Shown: positions 11,614 to 24,114 of the stretch, piece by piece
How the letters are laid out: every line of letters starts with the position of its first letter
Numbering within the stretch: position 1 is the stretch's first letter
NCBI GenBank assembly: GCA_037074765.1
Contig: JBAMDO010000181.1
Span: forward strand, 186,001-250,000
DNA from: Mansonella perstans
Lineage: Eukaryota; Nematoda; Chromadorea; Rhabditida; Onchocercidae
Direction of reading: 5' to 3'
DNA: 64,000 bases
Position numbers and translations under genes: made by a program
Notes under the pieces: generated by a model
What the model was told of the DNA's origin: nothing
Database searches by the model: none
The model's input: the letters and a program-made list of their open reading frames with translations, nothing else

Positions 11614-14600
11614 TCAAGGCTGCTCCGCGTAAAGCTGATCCTGTGATAAAAACAGCGTCATATATCCCCAAATGGATGGCTCACGTCGCAAAGATCGCCT
11701 TTTGCCAGCCTTATACAACAACCATAACGCAATACCCACGAGTAAAAACAGCAATACAATCCGGTATGCAGGGATTCGATCACTAACTAATTGGTAATTA
11801 AGATGTTGCGACTTACGCGTTACAGTTCCACGAAGTGGAAAATACCTACAACAATAAATTTTTGAAGTAACGGCGAAATATACACTACATGAATGACTAT
11901 CCAACCGAAAGACAGTCAGAGACTTTACAAAAAATTCAGAGCGATAAAATTTCCACTGACAAAAGAAGAAATGGAATTTAAAAATTCCCCCATTTCGAAC
12001 ACAATTTTAAAACCTTCATTTGCTTATAAAAACTATTCAAGCCTACACATTACTTTTAAAACCTCAGAGATTGAACAAGAACAATAAGTTACTATGAAAT
12101 TGAGAAATGACGAACCTCATATGATATAACAGGGCTCCTAATGCCCAGTGCGCTTCTTGTCCATTAACATCAAAAACGGATCGAAAATGATTGTGAGTTT
12201 TACTAATGGAAAAACCATAATGAAGAACGGCTGTTATCCAAGCTGATTTAAAACACTGCGTTTGCAATCGATCTTCATCCGCCTTTGGATAGATATTGTT
12301 CCGATACTGCATCTAAAGTTATTTCAGCATTACATTTATCACAACTTTTCTCTTCGCTTGAGTTATGTAAAAGCTTAAAACTTTTACTTTTTCTAAAGAC
12401 TGAATATTCGCGAGCGATGGACTTTAGATAAAATGAAAATAGCAAATAAAAGATTCCGAAGGTTTAAAATCTTTGTCTGTAGAAATCTAAAAACCAAATC
12501 AAAGCTTCAACAGCCGAGGAATCATAAGCTTACGAAATGATGGTATGAAAGGAACAAAACATTTCCGTAATTCACATTAATGGCATAACAAGACTAACCT
12601 GTATCGTCGACCATTTCATATGACAAAACTGACGTGCTCTCAGTGCCGTTTTACTAAAATCATACTGTCCGCCCATGGACAAGACATCTTCCAGCGAAAA
12701 CCAATACTCACTGAAGCCATATAGTTCAATTTCTGATAAAGAAATCGAAGGAGAACGAACCAGCCCAAATAAACATTTTTCAGCATAACATTTCGGATTC
12801 GCCACTGCTGTCGTCAATAAAGAAGCTAGATCCTTCATACAGGTGTCCCAATCTCCAGTTCCCTGGAAAAATTGGAATTCTTTGCCATACACAGTGCGGA
12901 GTACAACAGATTCTGCACGATTTAAGGCATAGATATTAGATTCACATAAAAATAAAAGCATTATTTATAATATTCGAATTCGCTGTTTCAGATTAAGATC
13001 CATCCTTGAAATGTTAAAGAAATGTAGTTACATTATATCATACACATCCCCTGTTTCATGTTCTGCTAATAGCTTATTCTATTTATTTTCTACTGGTTTT
13101 AGGCCAAGGAAATGATATTAGATAGAAACCAAATTCGACTGACTTTTTTTAAGTTTGAATGGATTATAAAATAGCTAAGACAACTCATAATACCAACAAC
13201 ATATTTAGCCCATGGACATACAGTGCAGCGTCTCTTCGAACAATTTTACGAAGTTGATAAAGATTTTGAAGAAAATTTTACGATAGAAGTTAACGAAATT
13301 TCATCAAAAGTTGACAGTAATCTAGTCGTTGCAACTGATTCTCTCACAACTACACAAGAAATTAATGAAGAACGCACATCAATCAAACTGCGTAGTTTAA
13401 TATATTTGAAACAAATTGCGAAGGTGAAAAGTTTAATGAGTTCTTTACGAGCTGATCGACAATCAAAAAAATTGTCGTCTTCTGTCACTGCAAAAACCCA
13501 ATTACTTCTCAGTCAAATCGTTAAAGGCGATAAAAAAATAGATTATTTGAAACAGTTGACGAGAACTGTATCAGTGGACGAACGAAGAAGTTCTAAAGCA
13601 CTTTGCAGGGCTGATTACTCTGAAGTTATCTTTCTTTGCTGACCAACTGCCAAGAGAACAATCCAAATTCCAATGAAACCATCATATTCAAGCATGTAGG
13701 TGATGAGCAACGTTTTTAAGTGTCATTAGCCAACAGAAAGATCAATTCTTCTCCAGTTGCACAATACTAGTTCGAAAGGAAATGGGCAGCGAATTTTTGT
13801 TTTATCCGCCATATTCACCTGACTTCTCATCAACCGATCATCTATTCTTTTATTATCTGGACTATTTGGTGAGAGATATGCTTGAATCAGTCAAGTTGTG
13901 CAGCATGAGCTCTGTTTGCATCTGTCATCGCCAAAAATATATTAATTGTCATGTATTTATTTCGATTAATGTGTTTGATCCTAGCTATGATTTTTTAAAT
14001 GATCCGTTATATTAGCATTAATTTAATAAAACACAGCAACTGAACCTAACTAAAAGAAAACTAACTTTCCGACTTAATTGCGAACCATTTTTACTTTTCA
14101 CTGTCGTCAACAAATTAACTGGCAAGCATGGATCTCTTATATAAGACTTATTGGTATTTTCCATGATAAAGCTGTCGCTTAATTTCTCTTCATACTTTCG
14201 AAGAGCTTCATTCGTCCCATAACCAAGAAATGTTGTCACAAAGAGTCGATAGCTAAAAATATTTCAGTTTAATTCTTTGAAAGTGGTGCGTTAAGAAGCA
14301 AATTGAGAATTATGAAAAAAAACCTGTATGCTTGCTCATTATCCTTGCAGCCCAAGTTGATGCTTTCTACAGATTCATCAATATCACTTGTTAAATTCAA
14401 TTCAACCGCAATTTGGACTGAAGCGCCACCCATATCTATTATACCCACTGTAGGCTGCCGCGAAAATTCTATTTTATTATGAGTAAACCTGAAACAGAAT
14501 CATTTCTACAGGAGCAAACATCTCCACGCAATACTGCGAGTACGGCAATTAATCAAGAACAAATAAAAACTATCTTTCAAAAAAATGAAAAAAGCAGCTA

Positions 14601-15701
14601 CCGGCCGAGAATATAATTTACAGCAATCCAGGAATAAATTCCTTCCCATTTTCCTTCAATAACTTTGATATGTTCTGGAATGATTTGCACGCTTGTTTGA
14701 AATGGCAGATTTTGATGTAGATTTTGTAACATCTCATTCTGTTTTCTGAAAAAAATATATTGAAAATATTAAAATAAGCTGAACTGTTTGTCAAAACTAT
14801 GCAAACTGAAACCAATGTAAGAGATCCACCAAATAAATCAATAAAGACCGACTCCGAATATTTGTAACGATTTTATGTGGATTCTTTTATCACAGTACAA
14901 GAAATTAAATACAGTACTCTGTGGGAAGTAGACGCATTCCAGCTGTTGCGAATATGAAGAGGGATGCATCTAAATGCTTATTTGATGGAATAAACTTAAC
15001 TCCATAGTCCAAAAGAGGTTTGATATACTCTGAAAACAGATAACTAAGAAATTTATTGCAAATGATTTCTCAAATCAAAAATCGCAAGGAACTGGAAAAT
15101 GAAGAATTCTTCGCATTCTGACAGTTTCTTCAGGAACAATTCATATATTCTTTTCTAAGCATATTTGGAAACAAAATTATATCGGTATTAATGCAGAATA
15201 AACAAAAAGCAGTAAAAAATATATTACCAGCTGCATCTTCAGGTTTATCTTGAAATGAAGATAACCCGGGAGTGATTTTTTTCACAACAGGACGTAACGA
15301 TAATTTATCCACAACTGGTTTTACATCGATTAATTCCCGATCGTTCACAGACCGGTATTTATAGAGAAAAAGACGAGAACCCGAGGAACCGGCATCTATT
15401 ACTATTGCATAACTCCATTCTATTTGACTTTTATCATCTACAATAAGGTGTTTAACTTATTTTTTCTTCTTGGAACTTCTTGGAGAAATCAGATTTAAAT
15501 TGTTTTAAGCGATAACAAGTGCAACATAATGTAGTTCAAATGTTTCAACGCATTCAAATTCAAATTACAGAGAAATAAACGACTAATGTAAAATTTACCG
15601 ATTGCTTCTGTCGAACTTGATAAAAAGGAAAATAACAATAGAATGATAGTAAAGACCACAAGCGCAGCAGCGGCAAGCAATTTCAATATTCCATGGAACA
15701 T
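11614..15701 (-). CDS. membrane-bound nucleoside diphosphatase, ENTPD4/7 (Golgi apyrase) type
   Basis: Nine exons (15599-15701, 15228-15437, 14918-15029, 14602-14745, 14324-14488, 14066-14252, 12599-12862, 12116-12312, 11614-11782), phase-consistent, give 516 residues. Start: the only ATG before a 20-residue hydrophobic anchor (about residues 6-28). Apyrase conserved regions: ACR1 IDAGSSGSR (48-56), ACR2 ATAGMR (132-137), ACR3 [10 protein letters not shown] (172-181, catalytic Glu176), ACR4 [11 protein letters not shown] (205-215). The block [19 protein letters not shown] and a second membrane segment near the C-terminus (about 469-485) match ENTPD4/7, which have an anchor at each end and a lumenal catalytic domain. 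Known role: hydrolysis of UDP/GDP left after glycosylation, permitting nucleotide-sugar import. C. elegans counterparts would be UDA-1 or MIG-23; I cannot decide which. All ACR residues look intact. Confidence 0.9.
13223..13960 (+). mobile_element. decayed mariner-family transposase, nested antisense in the apyrase intron
   Basis: Lies wholly within intron 6 of the minus-strand apyrase. A 139-codon ORF (13223-13642) follows mariner transposase order: [13 protein letters not shown] (linker of the helix-turn-helix half), [22 protein letters not shown], then [12 protein letters not shown], matching the region of the first catalytic Asp. After 13642 the frame breaks. LANRK-like residues appear near 13725, and [15 protein letters not shown] (about 13806-13850) matches the third-Asp region. 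The second Asp region (an HDNARPH-like block) is absent or destroyed, and frames shift several times. I did not find terminal inverted repeats. The copy is clearly inactive. Divergence is high, so assignment rests on motif order rather than overall identity. Confidence 0.7.
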
Positions 15702-16983
15702 TACCTTTTTAATATCCTAAGTACTTGTAACGACCGCTGTGGTGGCATCTACAAATTCTTTCAAATTCAGAAACATTCTTGCCATTTATGCATTTTCACA
15801 CACACGGTGCCAATAGAGACCTTATGTACAAAATTACACAAAAATCCAAATTCCCACCCGTAAACATGAACACATCAGCTTTACTCTCCTAAAGTCTTTA
15901 AATCCACTTATTTGGAATGGCAAAAATGGTTAGTTCGTGCGGATGACGCAAATAATTTTGATGCTGCTCAACTAGCCAATCCTATGCAGAATTTCTTGAG
16001 TACAAAAAATACCAGTGGTGGACTGCAGATAATTCAGCCATTAGCAAATAAATGATATCCTCTAAGAAAAAATCCTTCCAGCAATGGTACCATCGATTCA
16101 GTATCAGTACTATTCTTTCCCGAATGCACTCCAATTTTATTGTACACTTTGGCTTAGGACCAAACATACATCAAGAATAAATTCAAATTCCATTATCCCT
16201 GACAGCCAAATAATCCCTGCTGGTATAAAAAGGACAAATTATTAATATCAAAAAAAAAAAAAAGAAAAAACACTGCGATGTTATACACATATCTGAGCGG
16301 AAGCAAAGTATAAAAATAAATTACTGTTTATCTTTCATGACTAATATTAGTAAAGCCAATCAAGACTCAAGTAAAACTCCATATACATTCAAATCAATGC
16401 AGCCAAAACTGTAAAAACTCATCAAAACACAAAACAAAATTGTGAAACAACTATTCACCAGATAAATAGTATAAATTTTCAAAGTCTGACACAACATTGC
16501 AAAATACAGTAAATAAATAGTACGAATTTCCAAAGTATGACACAACATTACAAAATACGGTAAAAAATAGTACGAATTTTCAAAGTATGACACAACATTA
16601 CAAAATACGGTAAAAAATAGTACGAATTTTCAAAGTCTAACACAACATTACAAAATACAGCAAATAAATAGTATGAATTTTCAAGGTATGACACAACACT
16701 ATAAAATACAGTATGATACTTCTTTAAATTTGTTCAACAAGTTCATGATGTTGATATCCGATAAAACACAAATACATAAAATAAAACTAACACACAACTT
16801 TATAAAACATAGTTTTTTCACACAAGCATTTCAGGCATCAATAGTAGCCCACAAAAAGAAAGGAATAAACAGAAGCAGATAAAGCTCACAAGCAGAACTA
16901 TTTGGCAATCATAATAACAGACTATTAATGTATGATGCAATAAAAAGCATGAATATCATCAAGTAGTGAGCTTCTATTACGTT
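15702..16983. other. intergenic interval with 50-bp tandem repeat
   Basis: Lies between the apyrase start and the 3' end of the next minus-strand gene, so the apyrase promoter and the neighbour's 3'UTR should be here. ORFs in it are low-complexity. The only structured element seen is the tandem repeat at 16467-16720. Confidence 0.5.
16467..16720. repeat. tandem repeat, period about 50 bp, five copies
   Basis: Copies begin at about TAGTACGAATTTTCAAAGTA and continue TGACACAACATTACAAAATA plus CGGTAAAAAA. The middle two copies are almost identical; the outer ones differ by a few substitutions and by an AAATAAATAG versus AAAAAATAG indel. Confidence 0.85.
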
Positions 16984-18143
16984 CTACTGTAGGGGTTGGA
17001 TTTCCGCTGAATTCTTTAAACCGTATATCCTGAATTCAAAGTATCAGCAAAAAATATTTCACAAAAATGAAGAACTTTTCATGGATAAACAGATGATTGC
17101 AGAAACTAAGTTGATCGGATCCGCATTATTGCTTACTTCATCAATCCATTTATCTAAACTTTTCACTTTATCCTTTAAATTTATTTATCAATGGGACAGC
17201 TCATAAAAAATTGAAAGCGTAAGATTTACCTCAGTTTTTCACTCGCATACACGGAATGTTTGACAATCAGTGATGACTGAGTGGAGCTCTCTTCATGTAA
17301 AACCTGAATTAATTTTTCCAGAACATCTTCAGCACCGATAGCACAACAATAAACATGTATCCTATTTAATTCCTGAAAATAAATAAAATGACAAATATTG
17401 CTGACAGCGTTACAAATAAGAAAGTATCTCCCATAAAATACATCTGCAAAGATTTCCCACGGTACCGAATAAAACAAGAACGTCCTATCGGGAATCTTCT
17501 TCAGTAATCGAGCAATTTTCTGCACGTCAGTTTGCAAGCCGTGAACCTCATACCAGCAAGTCCTTTGCACCGAAGAATATGACGGCCTGGAAAGGCCATC
17601 ATTTCTGACACAGAACAGCTCTTCATTTCCAGCATCCATAGCGCTCTATAACGTTGTAAACATAACTCAAACAACAACACAACAACCATCACAAGAAAGG
17701 TAAGCGATATTTTAAATTAAAACTTTTTTAATGGGAAAGTTTTAAAAATTCTGAAGCAACCTGGGAGGACATTGTGTTGAATGGAGGTAACCAGGAACAT
17801 GGCATTGGACCAGGTGGAAATAGTGCAATTGCAAGTCGAGAAATTGAAGGATCTTCTTCCTTCGCACTAAATCAAAACAACTCAATATCCAAAAATCAAG
17901 TAATACTGTCCAGAAATCATTTATTTTGGAACAGATGATAGTGATGTCCCTCATAAGTTTAATTAAAAACTTTAAAAAATCACCCAATGAGCTATTTTTT
18001 TTCTGAATAATAATAACAATAATTTAATAATAATAATAACTAACAATAATTAATAATAATTAATAATAATAATAATTAATAATAATTAATAATAATAATA
18101 ATAATTAATAATGATAATAATAATAATTAATAATAATAATGAT

Positions 18144-18193
<50 letters not shown>

Positions 18194-19389
18194 TAATAAT
18201 AGCAATCAATAGTAATAATAGTAGCAGCAGTATTAAAAATAAGTAAAAATAACAATAACGAAATCGGCCTCACTTGTGCGATATACTACAGTGACAATAA
18301 ACAGAAACATGTTAAAAGGATTTTTACATGAAATGCTTTTAAGCTCAGTAAAAAAAAAGTATGTTATATCAATTACCTAATATGACATAATGCACCATAT
18401 AAACTTTTATTCAGGCGACAGATGGCTACGCTTTCTTCTAAGCGCAGTGCGGAGCACATTAGGTTTAGAATATCTTCACTATCTGAAATGATAATATGCA
18501 TGAGAGATTTAGCAATACAATTACGATTACAGAATGGTAAGTAAAAATTGATATAACATACTCAATTGTGAGATGAGAAAATGATGCCGGGTAGTTGGCA
18601 TATTCGCCAAATAATTTACAGGAACGAAACCAATTACTTCAACAACTGTGTTCCAATCATCATTGTCTACCGATGGTAACGTCTAAAATTCGAAAAGCTT
18701 GATTAAAATCGAAAACTACTACGAATTACTGTTTAGATTCCTTGCTAGGAAAATGCAATTTAATCACCCTAGTCAACATACCTTGAAATATGCTTTTAAA
18801 AAGCCGCATTTTAACAAAAATGTTGGTATGGAGCATAAATCTTTTACGAGAGCATCACTATAACTGTCTGTGGTATCATAATCGGACAAGAAATACGGCA
18901 TCCAAGATCGACTGTCTTCAAATTCAAATTCTTCCTTGAAACCTTCCGTTAGTACTAAAAAACTTTGTTTTTCAAGATAATAATATAATAACACCAATAA
19001 AATGTGATAGGAACGAGTAGACAAATTAAATACTGGTTCATACTATGAACATTCATATAATAATGGCTATGCAAGAACTTGCACATGAAACAAAAAAGTA
19101 CAATATTTAAACTTACAGGAAATAGCCCACAGTCGAGCAATCTGATTCTCATCCGTTAAAACTTCATCCAAAACACAAACAAATTTGACCGTACAGTTCG
19201 GCAGATGTGTCAAATTCACCTCCTCCTTGAATTACAGGAAGAAATTCTAGTAATTGAAAACTCATATAAAGTTAAACGCATTGAAACTATTAAATCATGT
19301 TAATAAGAATAAAAAAGCTTACCTACCGGAGTGAAAGTACATGCATCTGTGAATACTAGAAGAATGCTAGTTTCGTCGTCATTTTCCAT
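16984..19389 (-). CDS. unrecognised nine-exon protein, about 348 residues
   Basis: Exons 19327-19389, 19117-19225, 18782-18954, 18562-18682, 18377-18482, 17761-17866, 17466-17645, 17230-17372 and 16984-17029 keep one frame across every junction (1047 nt). Start MENDDETSILLVF, stop TAG at 16984-16986. Visible blocks: VKFVCVLDEVLTDENQIARL, SRSWMPYFLSDYDTTDSYSD, LMCSALRLEESVAICRLNKS, FPPGPMPCSWLPPFNTM, RLLKKIPDRTFLFYSELNR, HVYCCAIGAEDVLEKLIQVL. There is no signal peptide and no convincing membrane segment, so it is probably soluble and cytosolic. The pattern of short beta-like and alpha-like blocks suggests a folded, conserved protein, but I recognise no family and assign no function. The least certain junction is 17466/17372: donor TCG|GTACCG was chosen because the alternative at about 17431 creates a stop. 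Confidence 0.7.
18007..18236. repeat. (AAT)n / TAATAATAA microsatellite, interrupted
   Basis: About 230 bp of AAT trinucleotide repeat with regular AATTAATAAT interruptions, ending in AGTAATAATAGTAGCAGCAG. It lies in the intron between exons 5 and 6 of the unrecognised minus-strand gene. Confidence 0.95.
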
Positions 19390-22300
19390 CTTTACCAGTA
19401 AAAACAGCGAGATTAGGTCAGCTGACGCAGATACATCTATGCTACAAAATTCGCATCAATTTCTTGAAACTGATATGGATCTTCACTTTATAAACGAGCC
19501 TATGAATCCCAAGAATATGTCCCCATCGAAAAAAACTGCGTAGTCCAGACAAAAACGACAGATAGAACCATTATTAATTTGGGGCTTGACTAATTAAGTG
19601 AATTCTACATATTCTCACCCTGTTCAGCCTAAGAAGCGAGGAGTTCTAGAATTTCAGCATAAATCGCCAGCTCAAACAAATGCGAGAAAAGTCGTCGAGC
19701 TTCGCGTAAAACCGAAGGAAAATACAAACCAACTCAAATTTTTTTCGGCATCCTCAGTGTTTCGCACGTCACATGGTATAAATTTTGAATTGTGTGAGAA
19801 ATCGACCTGAAATGTACTTCCCCATCTCTTCCTATTCATTAAGTTTCTCTTTAATTTTGGATCTTTCAGGCCGAATTTCCATTCACACATCAGTAACCCA
19901 TACGTATTTTAAACAAGAATTAAAACATCAGTTAGTAAGATCCCTTTTTACCGTTAAACATAGACATTAATATTTAAAAAGTATGAACAACATAAGAGAC
20001 TTGAAAGAAACGCTTTGAAACAAAACCAACGAAAAAATCTAACTACGAAAGAAATTCGAAACAGACCAATTTGATCTTGCGATCCATATCCAAGGCTTGG
20101 ATTTTTTCGATAGTTTTTAAAACTAGCTGACAAGCAACGTTCAGTCTCGATATTTCACTGCTCTCGTTAACAGGTAATCGCATTGATAAGGATGAATCTA
20201 CGGCCAAATACACTGTCATTTTTAAAAATACAGCAAATGAAACTGCTAAATACTTGCACGATCTATCCTGAAATGTTAGAACATCCGATTCATCAATGCT
20301 GCTTCAACCCCACTCAATTAAGCAATCGAACGACTGCAACGCTTCCCCGGAATATACTGCAAAAGAAATAATAACCCTACCCACTACCCATCTTCCGACA
20401 AACTTAACGATCAGTACTATAAACTTAGCGACGGTCCTATTCAACATCGGCAACCATATGAAACTTTTTGGTCTCGCTCTTGGATATGCCGGTGGATAAG
20501 TGTATCTCAACCTGAGGACCGTAGACTTCATTTGTGAATGTTATTGCTAATCTTTTCACCATTCCAAAATTTACATCGAATTATTGTTAAAGTTGCAAAC
20601 TTTTGAAGGATACATTGCAACATACGTGGAGTTTATATGTGCATACATCTATTGTGATATATGAACCCAACAGGACAAATAGATTAGAAAGTCGGTAATT
20701 TTAAGAAAGTGTTGTGCTATGGAAAGGAAAATTTGCAAGCAAAAGATTATTTTAATTTTTAAACGGATTGTAGAACGTAAAGTAATTCCTTTCTGATTCT
20801 CTCCTGAAGTTTTATACCATTGAATACTCAAAAGAAAGATAGGACATATTTTAAAGGATAATGTAGTAACAGGAAACCACGTACAGTATATTTTGGAAAA
20901 GAAAAAAAGCATAATCTAATCTTTTATATCATATATATATATATATGTATGCTATATCTGCTAATAACCATTATATAATTATCATTTGTATAATGATTAT
21001 ACAATGATAGGATGGTCAGATTCAAATATTATGAGATTTAATTAAAATTAAAAATTTGAAACAAATTCAGATGATGCTGCATCTTCAGTGTGCCAGTTAT
21101 CCAATTACAGTAATGTAGTGATGAAGGAGCATTGCGATATCCTTAATCGAGAAATCTAAAAATGTTTCAGTTACTCAGCATCCTTCCCTTTATTATTTGT
21201 TTCACTCATCTCTATTAATGTTGCCAGCAATAAATATTTTGCAGAAATTCCATCAAATGAAATTCAAATTTCTACTAAGCATTAAAAATTTTTGCCTAAC
21301 TGTAAGATGTCCATTATTTCGAAATTTCAAGAATTTTTTCAAAACATTGAAGAAATGAAGGAAGAAATAAAAAGTATTTGATTATATTCCGTTTATTTTA
21401 AACATTTTGACATAGAAATCGGACAATTTTTGTGCTTTATCAATGTTAAACTGTTAATTAACGTTATCTAAAAAATTTATTGATTTCATATGATTTCATT
21501 AATTGTGTTAATTTGATTTTTCCCAGAATGAAATTCATTAATTTCTTAGTGTGTTAATTCTTTGTAATATGAAAAAGAAATGAGAAAAAAAAGGAAAATG
21601 AGAGTTAAAAAAGAAAAAGCTAAAGGGAAGGAGGAAAACGAAAAGGAAAGAACTGCAATGAGGTGTATTTCCAAGGAATTACTTTCATTGCTTCAGAACT
21701 TCTTGGAAAAAGACGTTCGAACAATTTGCTTGAGAGAAATTTTTTTTAACAAAAGTCTTTTGGCCTTCATTCAATTTTTCGGTCTCAGATTTATTTATCG
21801 CCATTTCTTGGGTAATTTAATTTTGCAAATGAAAGGATAAGCGACGGAGATCGTAGGAAGGAGACGGAGAGTTGAGAGGTATGGTAGAATTGCGCCTCTT
21901 TCTTCACATTTCTGTTTGGTGAATTCATATCTTGTCAGCTTCAGCATTCTTCCTGGCAAAAACATTGAACTAAATGGAACTTCAATAACTTTTGCGTTCC
22001 ATCGTCCCATGACACACACGCATGCACTTATAACTGCACTTCTTTCCATTTTCATCTTTAATTTTCGACATAATTTCGAGACTTGTTGAGATTTTTTGAA
22101 AATCTCATTTTATCTTTAGCGAGAATCTTCGGCAGTTTGTGCGACTCATACCCTGCTTTGACATACATCCTTTTCCCTTGTCACAGCAATCAACAAAAAA
22201 AAGAACGAAGAAAAACTTAAAACAACTAACGATTAAACTTAACAGATGATGTGTCATAAAAATAAATTTTTAACGAAGCAAAGTAGATCGCTTATGCAAA

Positions 22301-24114
22301 ATGGATTGGGTGTGATTGATTCGATGAGAGCAACGCAATTTCTTAATAGTATAAAGAAATGTATTTACACATCTATTAATCGAAGGTTTGAAATTTTCTG
22401 CTTATGTCCATTACCTAAAAGAAAAGCTATTACCAAAACATGACAAAGCAGGCGACGAAAGGAGGAAAAAGAAGTAAAGGAAAAGCAACCGTATCCTCAC
22501 TATTCTCGTTATTCTTCTTATATGTCCCTCGTTTACCGCTTCGAATGAATGATTCGGGAGAAGATTCCCGCTACTTCATCATTAAGAGGATAGATCAGTG
22601 ACAGAGAGCATTCTTTTCTTAAAAATATCAATAATGCAGCAGCAGGACATCTTTACATTTAGTGTCCAACTTCAACAATCATCAATATGCTGCATTTTGA
22701 AAAGCTGGTTTTCTTTGTCAAAATCTGTGATTCCCGTCCTTACTTGTACTACTGATTTATTTTTAAAATGTAAATTGCCATCACCTTTAGCATTCAAATA
22801 AAATTTAAAGTCAAATCTCCATTTTTTTTAAAAACAAAAAAATTGTAAAAATTTGATGCTTCAGATCAATAGGCAAGAAAAAATCACTTCAGTACATGAT
22901 AGCAGTAGCTCGAAGTTTTTCCAAACTCTCTTCCGTACCTTCTCCTTTCCATCCTCTTTATGTGTTAATTGCATTTTGAGAACATGAGACAGAGCGGAAG
23001 AAACTGATCAGCAGATCAAAGCATGCGAATATTTAAAGTAATTTTATATTAGTGATCTGCAAGGTTATCATTGTCTTGTATATCTGTAAGGTCATGTAAT
23101 TATCAGTACATATTTATCAATAATTATCAGTATATCAGTACGAATAAGACCATGTAATTACGGTCTTTTCTAAAGCTAGAGCCGGACTAGGGAAAATCTA
23201 ATCCATTCACTTCGCTAATTTCGTTACCTCTTGTCAAATTATTACCGAAATACAAAATGACTGAGTTGTACAGATATCACTTGCAAGAGCAATCTAATCT
23301 CAGCAGATAATAAAGTATTTTTGTTCACGATTAAAGAGGAATCAATTTATTTTCTTTACTGATTTTTTGGTAATTTTGAATTAACAATATGCAGACATGA
23401 TTTCAAAAGACACACAAAACTGGTTGCTTGTGCTGCTCATGAATAACCGATATCGAAGAAAAAGTAGCAATCATCAGAATTTTGCAAAAAAAGAATATTT
23501 TCAGTTAACAATTTAAATTATTTGTTTATATGACAGAAATTGTTCTTTTCTTTTTCTTTTTTTCATTAAAAATATTATTGTGAACAACTACAAATTTGTT
23601 TGTTGAACAGTCTTATTGCATTAGTAAACTAATAAATTTGGTTCAACTTTTGATTATGATTAAGGCGTAATAGGAGAAGCTTGTTTGTTCTGTAAGTCTA
23701 GAAAAATCTTTTTTAAGAGAAAAGAATTATATTAAATTCTTTTTATTGGTTGTGCTCTATAAAATTTGTATTTCTTGAACTCTATTAAAATCCCGTAAAA
23801 ATTTAGGTTAATGAATATTACTTCGTTTTCCTCCATATGACAAGCAAATCTGTTTGTTATCCTCTTTCATTTTTATATCTCAACTATTGTGAAAACATTT
23901 TACACTAGTATCTATAATTCGGTTATTTTCGGCTATAATTATTTCTGATTCTCTACCATTGCTCACATCAAATGTAAATTCAAGAATATTAAAAAAATTA
24001 GCTCAGTAAATACTGCTTCGTTTTACTCCATATGCATTGTTCAGCAGAAACGAAAAAAAAGGAAAAAAAAGCTGTCTAATTATTTTAATTGTAGGATTAA
24101 TGCTACGATGCAAC
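19390..24114. other. long interval without a convincing gene
   Basis: About 4.7 kb between divergent genes (minus-strand gene starting at 19389, plus-strand GPCR from 24115), so promoters of both should lie here. ORFs of 60-90 codons exist on both strands, for example the Lys/Glu-rich 21580-21840 (+), but show no domain and no consistent splice chain. An (AT)n run sits at 20935-20946. The GPCR may have an upstream exon here, since its first recognisable exon encodes almost no extracellular N-terminus. Confidence 0.5.

Noticed and set aside
21580..21840. 86-codon plus-strand ORF starting MRKKRKMRVKKEKAKGKEEN
   Set aside because: Low-complexity A/G-rich DNA; no splice partners and no recognised domain.
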